In this document: positions 55,117-63,898 of the stretch, piece after piece
Layout: each line of letters starts with the position of its first letter
How positions within the stretch are numbered: the first letter of the stretch is position 1
Assembly (NCBI GenBank): GCA_964505265.1
Contig: CAZDGN010000007.1
Location: 4,472 to 68,471 of the forward strand
Direction of reading: 5' to 3'
Length of the DNA stretch: 64,000 bases
Source: CAILUF01 sp964505265
Lineage (GTDB): Bacteria; Pseudomonadota; Alphaproteobacteria; Rickettsiales; UBA1997
The notes under the pieces: generated by a model
Database searches by the model: none
The model's input: only the letters and a program-made list of their open reading frames with translations
Told to the model about the DNA's origin: nothing
Translations under genes and position numbers: made by a program

Positions 55117-55371
55117 TTAATCTTGTAAAATTTTATCGAGCTTACCTTCGCTTTCTAAAGCATATAAATCATCGCATCCGCCCACATGAAAATCGCCAAT
55201 AAAAATTTGTGGAACCGTCATTCTGCCATTAGCTTTTTTAATCATTTCTTGCTTTTGTTCATCGGTGGTAATTTTAATTTCTTCATAAACCGCACCCTTT
55301 CTTTGTAATAAATTTTTCGCCTTAACACAATAAGGACAAACATCTTTGCTATAAATAATAATTTTTTTCAT
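55117..55371 (-). CDS. grxC: Glutaredoxin 3
   Basis: A small dithiol oxidoreductase (84 residues) that reduces disulfides with glutathione. The active site CPYC is at residues 12-15 (YSKDVCPYCVKAKNLL), and the glutathione-binding TVPQIFIGDFHVGGCDDL is intact. It follows the lipoprotein gene at 55378 by six bases, so they may share a transcript. Confidence 0.96.
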   Translation of the reverse strand: MKKIIIYSKDVCPYCVKAKNLLQRKGAVYEEIKITTDEQKQEMIKKANGRMTVPQIFIGDFHVGGCDDLYALESEGKLDKILQD

Positions 55372-55377
55372 AAATAT

Positions 55378-55875
55378 TTAACGTTGAGTTAATGAACCAC
55401 GATTTCCACTTTGCTCCATACCGTAAGAATAAGTTGGCGGAACATAATATTGGTCGGCATCATATTGTTGATAATATGGAGAAGGAGGAATAGCATAAGG
55501 GTTCGAATAAAATCTGGAACCTGCATTTGGATAAACTTGATAAGGTGCGGAAGCATAAGAAGGCGGATAATATTGTGCTGGATAAGGCGGTTGATATTGC
55601 TGTGCAGGCATTTGTCCTTGATACATTCCTGCCTGATTAATCATTGGTGAACCACCCATTTGTCCACCACCTAATTGAGCCTGACGATAATAGTAATCGG
55701 CACTATATTTGGCTCTAGGGTCAAAAGCTGGGGCTGAACCCGGCTCAAATCCAACCGAATTATACAAGGTTTCGTTATCATATTTATCGTGAGAACAACT
55801 AGCAATACTAAAACTAAGCCATAAAAATAGAATGATAATTCGCCAATTTATATTAAATTTTTCCCGAATTTTCAT
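55378..55875 (-). CDS. Tyr/Pro-rich lipoprotein A
   Basis: A 165-residue lipoprotein (signal with SIASCSHD, Cys near residue 27). Then comes a low-complexity region of Tyr, Pro, Gln and Ala (AQQYQPPYPAQYYPPSYASA) and a tail shared with the next gene: RFYSNPYAIPPSPYY and DQYYVPPTYSY. No domain is recognised. Such Tyr/Pro-rich chains are extended and may sit at the surface or in cell-wall contact; function unknown. Confidence 0.75.
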   Translation of the reverse strand: MKIREKFNINWRIIILFLWLSFSIASCSHDKYDNETLYNSVGFEPGSAPAFDPRAKYSADYYYRQAQLGGGQMGGSPMINQAGMYQGQMPAQQYQPPYPAQYYPPSYASAPYQVYPNAGSRFYSNPYAIPPSPYYQQYDADQYYVPPTYSYGMEQSGNRGSLTQR

Positions 55876-55878
55876 GAC

Positions 55879-56169
55879 TTAATATTTATCGTTAGCGGGA
55901 CTATTTTGATTTCTTTCAACATTATAATAGCTTGAAGGGGGAACATAATATTGGTCAGAATCATAATAAGGTGTTGCATATTGTTGTGGCAAGGCATATG
56001 GGTTGCTATAAGCCCTTGAATTGGGTTGATAATATGGTTGGTTATAGCCTCGATAATATTGAGGCTGTTGATATTGATAATATCTTGGTGCATTGGCATT
56101 AGAAAAATCATTATTGCGTGAACAAGATGCAATTATACAAAGCATAATGATTAAAAAGCATTTGCGCAT
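55879..56169 (-). CDS. Tyr/Pro-rich lipoprotein B
   Basis: A 96-residue paralogue of lipoprotein A. The signal has IIASCSRN (Cys near residue 16), then a Tyr/Gln/Pro tract (YYQYQQPQYYRGYNQPYY) and the shared tail RAYSNPYALPQQY and SDQYYVPPSSYY. It starts upstream of A and ends three bases before its ATG. A tandem duplication is evident; B lacks the Gly/Met-rich middle of A. Confidence 0.75.
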   Translation of the reverse strand: MRKCFLIIMLCIIASCSRNNDFSNANAPRYYQYQQPQYYRGYNQPYYQPNSRAYSNPYALPQQYATPYYDSDQYYVPPSSYYNVERNQNSPANDKY

Positions 56170-56306
56170 TTTAAAAAATATTTAACTTTTAATCATTTAA
56201 ATAAAATAAAGAAATTTAAAATCCTTACACAATAAAAATATGCTTTTACAAAACTAATTTCAAGATATATTATTTATAAAAATTTTAAAAATAATTTTGG
56301 CAACAT

Positions 56307-57437
56307 ATGAAACAAAATTACGATGAAAAATTCATCAATTTGGCGCTAAACCTATCGCTTAAAAATATCGGGGTAACCTCTGAAAATCCTTGTGTTGGTT
56401 GTGTAATTGTCAAAGACTCAATAATTTTAGCAACTGGCATAACCTCAATTTCGGGTCGCCCGCATGCTGAAATAAATGCCATAAACAAAATTATTGATAA
56501 AAATATCTTAAAAAATTCTACCCTTTATGTCTCGCTTGAGCCATGCTCTCACTATGGCAAAACCAGCCCTTGTGTCGATGAAATTATCAAATATCAATTT
56601 AAAAAAGTTGTGATTGCTTCAATTGATCCAGATTTTAGAGTCAATGGTGCCGGTATAAAAAAAATGCAAGATGCTGGAATCGAAGTTGTTGTTGGGGTTT
56701 GCCAAAAAAAAATGGAAAAAATTAATCGTGGTTTTTTTTCTGCCAAGAAATTTGGCATACCCTTTGTAACCATGAAAATCGCTAGTTCATTTGACGGTAA
56801 GATTGCCACCAAAACTAACCAAAGTAAATGGATTACTTGTCAAAAATCTCGGGAATTTGCTCATAATTTACGCTCCAAAAATCAGGCAATTATTATTGGT
56901 GGCAACAGTATAAAACACGACAACCCTTTACTTAATACTCGGCTTGAGGGCTTAGAAAATATATCGCCGATACCGATTATTATTTCTAAAAATATTAATT
57001 TTTCTTTTAACGAAAAAATATTTACCGAGAATAAATCACCACAAAAAATTATAATTACTAATGCTGATAATTTAAATAAAAATCAGAATTTACAAAATTG
57101 GTTAAAGCAAAATGATGGGCATAAAGCCTTTTATATCGAGGATTTAGGTGATAAAAATCATAATTTCATAAATTTAAAATTAGCCTTAAAAGAATTAATA
57201 AAATTAAATATAAATTCAGTTTTAGTTGAAGGTGGTGGTCAAATTTTTAGTGAATTTTTAAGGCAAAATTTAGTTGATGAATTGATTTGGATTAAATCAC
57301 CAATTATCATTGGCAATGATGGAATTCCTGCTATCAATGCCTTTGGTGTTGAAAATTTGAGTGATGCTTTGCAAAATTTACAACCGATTGAAAATTTCAA
57401 TATCGATCAAGATCACATCACAATTTTTAAAAAATAA
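56307..57437 (+). CDS. ribD: Bifunctional riboflavin biosynthesis protein RibD
   Basis: It deaminates and then reduces the pyrimidine intermediate of riboflavin synthesis. The 376-residue chain has the N-terminal zinc deaminase (ENPCVGCVIV, GRPHAEINAI with the catalytic His and Glu, EPCSHYGKTSPCVDEI) and the C-terminal reductase (TMKIASSFDGKIATKTNQSK, RSKNQAIIIGGNSIKHDNPL, VEGGGQIFSEFL). It stands alone on the plus strand; no FMN riboswitch is visible. Confidence 0.96.
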   Translation: MKQNYDEKFINLALNLSLKNIGVTSENPCVGCVIVKDSIILATGITSISGRPHAEINAINKIIDKNILKNSTLYVSLEPCSHYGKTSPCVDEIIKYQFKKVVIASIDPDFRVNGAGIKKMQDAGIEVVVGVCQKKMEKINRGFFSAKKFGIPFVTMKIASSFDGKIATKTNQSKWITCQKSREFAHNLRSKNQAIIIGGNSIKHDNPLLNTRLEGLENISPIPIIISKNINFSFNEKIFTENKSPQKIIITNADNLNKNQNLQNWLKQNDGHKAFYIEDLGDKNHNFINLKLALKELIKLNINSVLVEGGGQIFSEFLRQNLVDELIWIKSPIIIGNDGIPAINAFGVENLSDALQNLQPIENFNIDQDHITIFKK

Positions 57438-57462
57438 TTACATTATTTTACAAAAAAAATTT

Positions 57463-58107
57463 TTAACGAATTTCTGAGTCAGTTGAAATTGATGATGGTG
57501 ATCTTAAAAAAACCGCTATTCCTTTAGAAGTTGCGGACGGTGGCGTCATCGAACCCGCTGGCGAATACGGACCTCTAGGTAAAATACCGGGAGATGATTC
57601 TCGACTAGAGTCCATCCTTGGAGAGCTTTCCCTCGAATTTGAAGATGTTTTTGGATAGAAACCCATATAATGATTAAAGGCTTCTTTGTTATCTAGATTT
57701 TCTAAAATAATATCGATTCTTTCTTTTAGCTCTTCATCATTTATTTTTTGCAAACCATTTAGTTGAGAAGCAATATTCGATATATTTTTTGCACCATCGC
57801 CATTTTGAAGTTTAAATTTACCACAAACCCCAGTATTTATCTTTAAAATTTGGTTAAGTTTTTTTATGAACTCTTCTTTTTTAGATTCATCATCACCCTC
57901 ATCAGTTGGAAAATTATCTTTTAAAATCCTTATGCAAAGTTCTAATTTATCCATTTCAGTAGGATTTGAAGGAAATTTCCATTTAGTTGGTTCGTTTTTA
58001 AAGCTCGCCATCATCAACTCTGGCGAAAATATTTTTTGAGAACCACTGGATTGATTATTTTCAGATGACTTTTCACTATTATCGACTGGAGGTATAGTTT
58101 GAGGCAG
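57463..58107 (-). CDS. Hypothetical low-complexity protein with SRESSP repeats
   Basis: I do not recognise a domain. The frame is open from 58107 to 57463; ATG 58017 or 58014 gives 184 residues, and TTG 58020 lies next to them. The N-terminal two thirds is a helical, charged region (KLELCIRILKDNFP, KKEEFIKKLNQILKINTG, LKERIDIILENLDNKEAF). The C-terminal third is a disordered Ser/Pro/Arg region with two SRESSP units (NSRESSPRMDSSRESSPG) followed by PPSATSKG. In-frame coding-like sequence continues upstream beyond a TAA (see 58108-58212). Composition resembles secreted effectors more than housekeeping proteins. Confidence 0.6.
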   Translation of the reverse strand: MPQTIPPVDNSEKSSENNQSSGSQKIFSPELMMASFKNEPTKWKFPSNPTEMDKLELCIRILKDNFPTDEGDDESKKEEFIKKLNQILKINTGVCGKFKLQNGDGAKNISNIASQLNGLQKINDEELKERIDIILENLDNKEAFNHYMGFYPKTSSNSRESSPRMDSSRESSPGILPRGPYSPAGSMTPPSATSKGIAVFLRSPSSISTDSEIR

Positions 58108-58212
58108 TTATTTTTTAACCACAACCATTGTAAATTGATCAGTTCTACTTTGGCAACAATTTCCAGTCCACAATGCCGAAATAGTAGTTACAATATTTTG
58201 TAACCAAGTCAT
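58108..58212 (-). pseudogene. Possible 5' part of the 57463 gene, ended by an in-frame TAA
   Basis: ATG 58212 opens a 34-codon frame (MTWLQNIVTTISALWTGN, later VVVKK) that stops at TAA 58110-58108. The same frame then stays open for 645 bases to the end of the downstream gene. Trp, Cys and Gly content is unusual for chance AT-rich DNA. It may be the true N terminus of the gene, broken by one nonsense change, or an independent small peptide. Confidence 0.4.
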
Positions 58213-58300
58213 AAAATAAAAATAAAATTAATAAAAATATATATTAAGTATAATTAACTATTTTAATTATTTTTCAATAATTTTTTATAATAATTTTATT

Positions 58301-58738
58301 TTAATTATTTATTTTAACATTTTGCCATTTTCCAGCAATTTTTTTGTAAAGATTATGTGGCTTGGTGTTTATTTTATTTACTTGCGAAGATAAATCTGGC
58401 TGAAAAAAATAAAAAACTCTTTTAAATTTTTGGTAAAAATTTAAATCATCAGGCTCTTCTAAAAAAATCAAATAATCTGCCCTATTAGTATTTTCTAATT
58501 GATTTGTTAACAAAACTGGTTGCTCACCAGCCTCAAAATCTTTGTCAAAAATTAGGGCATGAGGAATAAATTTACTGCGACCATAACTCCATAATGCATT
58601 GTCAATTTCTTGCAAATAACTTTGAGAATTTGCAAAAATTAAAGCTCTTTTCTTTTCATCAAGAATCTTTAAAAGCAATGGTGCCATTGATTTGACAACA
58701 CCATCATCAACTTCATAAAAATTTATTTCTGGATTCAT
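58301..58738 (-). CDS. holC: DNA polymerase III chi subunit
   Basis: HolC links the clamp loader to single-strand-binding protein. The 145-residue chain has the chi pattern: INFYEVDDGVVKSMAPLLLK, KRALIFANSQSYLQEIDNAL, WSYGRSKFIPHALIF and PVLLTNQLENTNRADYLIFL. The family is small and diverged, and this match covers the full length. It follows rppH by five bases on the minus strand. Confidence 0.88.
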   Translation of the reverse strand: MNPEINFYEVDDGVVKSMAPLLLKILDEKKRALIFANSQSYLQEIDNALWSYGRSKFIPHALIFDKDFEAGEQPVLLTNQLENTNRADYLIFLEEPDDLNFYQKFKRVFYFFQPDLSSQVNKINTKPHNLYKKIAGKWQNVKINN

Positions 58739-58743
58739 AAAAT

Positions 58744-59247
58744 TTACAAATATTCGTTAAATTCCTTGACAATTTCAACATATAAATCTTTTTTAAAATT
58801 TACAATCAATCCAACTAAATCATTTTTATTAACCCATTTCCACTCGGAAAATTCGGGGTTTGCAAGAGAAATATTTACATCAGAATCATTGCCCAAAAAT
58901 TCTGCCAAATACCATCTCTGCTTTTGCCCTAAATATTTGCCACCCCAAAATTTTTTCTGCAATTTGTAAGGTAAATTATAATAAAAATATTTGTCACTTT
59001 TTTTGATAATTTTAACTAAATTTTCGGCAATTCCAGTTTCTTCAATAAGTTCACGAAACATTGCTCTATCTTCATTTTCGCCACTATCAATCCCGCCTTG
59101 TGGCATTTGCCAGGCATCAGATTGATTGTCGATTCTTTTGCCAACAAAAATTTTTTTATTTTCATTTATTAAAACAATCCCCACTCCACTTCGATAGAGA
59201 TGATTAGGCTTTTCAATGTTGTCATTTTGATTTGCAATTATTGACAT
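58744..59247 (-). CDS. rppH: RNA pyrophosphohydrolase RppH
   Basis: A Nudix hydrolase that removes pyrophosphate from 5' ends of mRNA and starts decay. The 167-residue chain has LYRSGVGIVLINENKKIFVG, WQMPQGGIDSGE and the Nudix box GGIDSGENEDRAMFRELIEE followed by TGI. The substrate region WYLAEFLGNDSDVNI is typical of alphaproteobacterial RppH. Its start is shared with divergent thrC across 66 bp. Confidence 0.95.
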   Translation of the reverse strand: MSIIANQNDNIEKPNHLYRSGVGIVLINENKKIFVGKRIDNQSDAWQMPQGGIDSGENEDRAMFRELIEETGIAENLVKIIKKSDKYFYYNLPYKLQKKFWGGKYLGQKQRWYLAEFLGNDSDVNISLANPEFSEWKWVNKNDLVGLIVNFKKDLYVEIVKEFNEYL

Positions 59248-59313
59248 AAATTATTATTTAGCTTAAAATTTAAATTAACAAATTATAAATTTTTTTAATT
59301 CAAAAATCAAACA

Positions 59314-60720
59314 ATGAAATTTATCTCTACACGCTCAACTGCTCCACATTTAAATTTTGAAGAAGTTATTTTCCAAGGCTTAGCCAATGATGGGGGGCTA
59401 TATATTCCTGAATTTCTCCCGCAATTTGATGATAAAAAACTTAAGGAATATCGCAAACTTTCATATTCTGAATTATTTTATGAAATTACTAAGGTTTTTA
59501 TTGATAAAGAAATTCCTCAAGATGATTATAAAAAAATCGTCGAAAATTCATATAAAAATTTTCAACATTTAGCTATTGCTCCAATTAAACAGCTCGACAA
59601 AAATCATTTTTTACTTGAATTATTTCATGGCCCAACACTTGCATTTAAAGACTTTGCTTTACAATTTTTAGGAAATGTTTTAAATCATTTTTTAAAAATT
59701 AATCACCAAAAAATTGTTATCATCGGTGCCACCTCTGGCGATACTGGGTCCGCCGCAATTCAGGGTTGTATGCATTGCGAAAATGCCGAAATTTTTATTA
59801 TGCACCCTCACCAAAAAGTTTCAGAAGTTCAGCGTCGACAAATGACAACTATTATTAAAGATAATGTTTATAATATCGCTCTTGAAGGCAATTTTGATGA
59901 TTGCCAAAATCTAGTGAAAAAAATGTTTAGCGACCAAAGTTTTTTAAAAGGCAAAAAAATGGTTGCCGTCAATTCTATTAATTTTGCTCGAATTATGGCA
60001 CAAATTGTTTATTATTTTTATAGTGCACTTCGCCTTGGCTCAGACGAAAAAACTCCAATTTCATTCACCGTTCCAAGTGGTAATTTTGGCGACATTTATG
60101 CAGGATATTTAGCCAAAAAAATGGGACTTAACATCAATAAATTAATTATCGCCACCAATGATAACGATATTTTAGTTCGATTCCTTGAGCATAATGATTA
60201 TAGCAAAAAATCTATGGTGGAAACTCTTTCTCCAAGTATGAATATTCAAGTTGCTAGCAACTTTGAACGTCTACTTTTTGATTCTCACAAAGCCAATAAG
60301 ATTGAGCATAAATTAGCGGATTTAATGCACGAATTTAATCGAACTGGAATTTTAAATATCGAAAATCAGGTTCATCAATTTATCAAAAAAGATTTTTGTG
60401 CATATAAAATTGATGACGAAAAAACCATTGCTTCAATTCAAAAATATTTTCAAAAAACGGGGGAAATTCTCGACCCACATACCGCAATTGGCACTATTGC
60501 TACTGAACAATTTTTTCATAATCCAGAATATCGAGGTGAAATTGTAGTTACCCTTGCCACTGCACATCCAGCCAAATTTCCAGAAGCCGTTAAGCAAGCT
60601 GGAATTAATTGTGTTGCCCTACCAAATTTCTTGAAAGATTTATTTACTCTCCAAGAAAAATTTACGGTTTTAAATAACAATCTCGAAGAGGTTAAAAATT
60701 TTATTTCTAGCAAAATTTAA
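59314..60720 (+). CDS. thrC: Threonine synthase
   Basis: A PLP enzyme converting O-phosphohomoserine to threonine. At 468 residues it is of the long (fungal/gammaproteobacterial) class. The cofactor lysine is in FHGPTLAFKDFALQFLG, and ATSGDTGSAAIQG, INFARIMAQIVYYF and VPSGNFGDIYAGYLAKK are intact. Its presence means part of the aspartate amino-acid pathway is retained, unusual for strict intracellular Rickettsiales. It overlaps ccmF by one base (TAATG). Confidence 0.97.
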   Translation: MKFISTRSTAPHLNFEEVIFQGLANDGGLYIPEFLPQFDDKKLKEYRKLSYSELFYEITKVFIDKEIPQDDYKKIVENSYKNFQHLAIAPIKQLDKNHFLLELFHGPTLAFKDFALQFLGNVLNHFLKINHQKIVIIGATSGDTGSAAIQGCMHCENAEIFIMHPHQKVSEVQRRQMTTIIKDNVYNIALEGNFDDCQNLVKKMFSDQSFLKGKKMVAVNSINFARIMAQIVYYFYSALRLGSDEKTPISFTVPSGNFGDIYAGYLAKKMGLNINKLIIATNDNDILVRFLEHNDYSKKSMVETLSPSMNIQVASNFERLLFDSHKANKIEHKLADLMHEFNRTGILNIENQVHQFIKKDFCAYKIDDEKTIASIQKYFQKTGEILDPHTAIGTIATEQFFHNPEYRGEIVVTLATAHPAKFPEAVKQAGINCVALPNFLKDLFTLQEKFTVLNNNLEEVKNFISSKI

Positions 60721-62618
60721 TGTCGGATTCAGTCGCTCCATTTCTAGGTTTATCCAGTCTTATCCTGAATTTTTCTATTAATTTTTTTGGCATAATTTTT
60801 TATATTTACTTAAATAAAAAAACTCCAAATTTTTTCAGAAATTGGCAAGATAAAAATGAAAATTTTAACAAAATTTATCAAGTTTTTTTGGCTCTCGCTT
60901 TAACTGGTTTTATTATCGCAATTTCTTCGCAATTATTTTTAATTTATAGCTTCATAATTTCTGATTATTCGGTAATAAATGTCTATCAAAATTCGCATCA
61001 CTTAAAGCCCTTAATATATAAAATCGCTGGCTCTTGGGGCAATCACGAAGGCTCAATGCTACTTTTAATTACCACACTTTCTGGATTTAATTTAGGCTTT
61101 ATTTTTTTTAGTAATTTAGGTAAAAATTTTAAAATTTTAAATTTGGTGATAATGCAATTTTTGATTGCCTTATTCTGTGCTTACACACTTTTTACTTCTA
61201 ATCCATTTTTACAAAACTTCCCCGCTCCTAAAACTGGCCTTGGACTTAATCCGATTTTGCAAGATATTGGACTCGCCCTTCATCCGCCAGTGCTCTACAT
61301 AGGCTATCTTGGCTTTTCTTTAATTTATAGCCTAACAATTTCAGCATTAATTTTGCCAAATAATTATTTAGCAATTACACGAAATCTGCTTGCAGTAAGT
61401 TATTTTTCAACCGCAATCTTAACTATCGGGATTGCCCTTGGCTCTTGGTGGGCTTATCGTGAACTTGGTTGGGGTGGATATTGGTTTTGGGACCCGGTTG
61501 AAAATATCTCGCTAATGCCGTGGTTGGCTGGCATCATTTTAATTCATGCTCTAAAATATTCTAAACAAAATTTTTTACTAAAAATTTGGAGTGATTTTTT
61601 TGCAATAATCGCTATGATTCTTTGCTTAATCGGCATTTTTTTAACACGCTCTGGAGTGTTAACTTCGGTTCATTCATTTGCAATTTCTGCCAATCGTGGA
61701 TATTTTATAATAATTTTAATTGCTATCATTGGCGGTTTTGGCCTTTTTACCTTGGCAAAATATCATAATTATCAAAAAATTTCCCAAGAAAAAACCCCAA
61801 AAATTTCTAGAATTTTCTTTGTTATTGCTAATAATTATTTTTTGACAATTGCCTTATTAGTGATCTTAATTGGCACCTTATATCCAATTTTATCCAGAGG
61901 TTTATTTAATCAATCCATTAGCATTGGTGCTAGCTATTATAATCAGGTTTTTGGCTGGCTATTAATACCCTTTTTAATGTTTTTAATAAGTAATTTTTTC
62001 TATCCATATCATAAATTTTTTACTCTAAAAAATTATATTTTTATAGCCTTTGCCATCATAATTACTGCTTCAATTTTATTTTTCTTAAAACAATATAAAA
62101 TAATTTTAATTTTTAACTTATTGCTAGCAAATTATTCATTAATTTTAAATTTTTTTGGTCGACAAAAAATTTCTCCAAAACTCGCCCATGGCGGATTTTT
62201 ATTAATCATAGTTGGTATTATTATATCCAGTTTTGGTAATCACGTCGTGGAAACAAATTTAAAAACTTCACAATCTTTTATGATTGCCGATTATTCTGTA
62301 AAATTCTCACACCTAAATTATTCGGCCGGTAAAAATTATATTAGTCGCATTGGGGTTTTTGAAATTTCTAAAAAAGGAAATTATGTTTTCACTTTACAAC
62401 CCGAATTGAGACTGTTTCCAATTTCCGACCAAATCACCAATGAAAGCGCAATTTATCATCATTTATTTTATGATTTATATTTAGTTATCGGCACCAAAGA
62501 TGAACAAGATAATTATGCGGTTAGAGCATATTTTAAACCTATGATGAACCTAATTTGGCTTGGAGTTTTATTGATTTTTTTTGCCATAAAGATTCAATTT
62601 CTAAAAAAATTAAAATAA
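60720..62618 (+). CDS. ccmF: Cytochrome c maturation protein CcmF
   Basis: An inner-membrane haem lyase component that attaches haem to apocytochrome c. The 632-residue chain has about 14-15 hydrophobic segments, the WWD domain in GWGGYWFWDPVENISLMPWL with nearby ALGSWWAYRE, and the haem-region SWGNHEGSMLLL. LTRSGVLTSVHSFA is another CcmF hallmark. Other ccm genes are not adjacent. It signals an aerobic respiratory chain. Confidence 0.96.
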   Translation: MSDSVAPFLGLSSLILNFSINFFGIIFYIYLNKKTPNFFRNWQDKNENFNKIYQVFLALALTGFIIAISSQLFLIYSFIISDYSVINVYQNSHHLKPLIYKIAGSWGNHEGSMLLLITTLSGFNLGFIFFSNLGKNFKILNLVIMQFLIALFCAYTLFTSNPFLQNFPAPKTGLGLNPILQDIGLALHPPVLYIGYLGFSLIYSLTISALILPNNYLAITRNLLAVSYFSTAILTIGIALGSWWAYRELGWGGYWFWDPVENISLMPWLAGIILIHALKYSKQNFLLKIWSDFFAIIAMILCLIGIFLTRSGVLTSVHSFAISANRGYFIIILIAIIGGFGLFTLAKYHNYQKISQEKTPKISRIFFVIANNYFLTIALLVILIGTLYPILSRGLFNQSISIGASYYNQVFGWLLIPFLMFLISNFFYPYHKFFTLKNYIFIAFAIIITASILFFLKQYKIILIFNLLLANYSLILNFFGRQKISPKLAHGGFLLIIVGIIISSFGNHVVETNLKTSQSFMIADYSVKFSHLNYSAGKNYISRIGVFEISKKGNYVFTLQPELRLFPISDQITNESAIYHHLFYDLYLVIGTKDEQDNYAVRAYFKPMMNLIWLGVLLIFFAIKIQFLKKLK

Positions 62619-62703
62619 ATTTTAATTTCTATTTATTTTATTGATTATTTTTTATTATATTTATATTATATAATTTATAAATTTATAATAATAATTTTCA
62701 CAT

Positions 62704-63879
62704 ATGAGAAATTCAACGCAAGTTTATAAAAATTTTTTTACTTTTGAATTTTGCGGTATTGTAATTTCCATTGAGTCAAATCATAATTCACGACAAGAAG
62801 GTACAAACAGTAAAAGAAATGAGCCTGATAAATCTCAGCCTCCAGCAAAAAAACCCAGAATCGATTCTCAACAAAATACATCAACTGATTCAAATTTTTT
62901 TACAAATATTTCCACCGCTATTTTTACTTCTTTTGCCGATACTAGTAGCAACACTCCTCTCTCCAATTCAAGCAATGCAAAAACAACCCCACCTGCAATA
63001 TCCAATACTTCAAAAACATTGGATCAAAAAATAGAAATCGCCAGAGTAATTGCATCTTATCATACTTCAGAAAGTATAAGATTTTATAAAAAACCAAATA
63101 GAATAAATACCGTTAAAATCCCAAATTCTCTCAATCAAAATATTAGTCAACTTCCTACAGATGAAATTTTAAATCAATGTCAATTAACTTCGAAGACTGC
63201 ACATTTTGGATGGCAACCTAAACATGATTATAATTCAATAATTCAAAATCTATCACTTACACCTAGTCAAAAAAAAGAAATCATAAGATATGCCAATATG
63301 GAAAAAACAATTGAAATAACAGAAAGAGAAAGAAAAGAAAGAGAAAATAACACACGAAGAAGCCAATCCACTAGTGATTTAGAAGCTAAAGAAAGAGCAA
63401 GTGGAAATGAAAGAACTATGCGAAGAAGCCAATCCACTAGTGATTTAGAAGCTAAAGAAAGAGCAAGTGGAAATGAAAGAACTATGCGAAGAAGCCAATC
63501 CACAAGTCATTTAGGAAGCCCATCCACAAGTCATTTAGAAAGACAAAGAGATAGAGATAGAGATAGAGATAGAGAAAGAGAAAGATAAAGGAGAAAGGGA
63601 GAAACAACCGAAACAAAGCAAACAATCAAATCTCGCAGTAGTTCAATACCAGGAAACTCACCCACTAAGCCAAGAAGCCAATCCGCTCTTAATTTAAAAA
63701 CAACTATAAAATCATATAAACCGGGAGATTATAATCCAATAAGAATAGATGATAATAAATATAATCCTACTTTTTCTAAAGATGGTCGTTTATCGGGATA
63801 CAAACAACAAGGACTTTTGGCAAAGACTGTAAGAACATTAACTCAGATTAATTTTATAGGTGATGAATGTGGTCGATAA
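62704..63879 (+). pseudogene. Low-complexity, repeat-bearing candidate effector gene with an internal in-frame TAA
   Basis: From ATG 62704 the frame runs 294 codons to TAA 63586-63588, then continues in the same frame for 96 codons to TAA 63877-63879. The continuation shares the repeat motif (KPRSQSALNL after the stop; RRSQSTSDL before it), so both belong to one ancestral gene. The N-terminal part has KR-x10-KKPR (residues 37-52), which fits a bipartite nuclear localisation signal, then a Ser/Thr-rich region and a helical middle (ISQLPTDEILNQCQLTSKTA, LSLTPSQKKEIIRYANME). Next are 22-residue repeats and an Arg/Asp run. No known domain. Truncated product, readthrough or pseudogene are all possible. 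Confidence 0.6.
63355..63516 (+). repeat. 66-bp tandem repeat
   Basis: Two identical 66-bp units (63355-63420 and 63421-63486), each encoding 22 residues (RRSQSTSDLEAKERASGNER then TM), plus a partial third with TSHL for TSDL. A shorter duplication of the SPSTSHL part and a hexameric AGAGAT run (to about 63570) follow. In-frame units suggest length variation without loss of frame. Confidence 0.93.
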
Positions 63880-63898
63880 TTTGAAATTATTTTTTTAA

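Noticed and set aside
58108..58110. TAA recoded as an amino acid
   Set aside because: All housekeeping genes here use TAA as a normal stop, so a changed genetic code is excluded; only local readthrough or decay remains possible.
63355..63516. CRISPR array
   Set aside because: The repeats are directly adjacent, in frame, and without unique spacers; they are coding tandem repeats.
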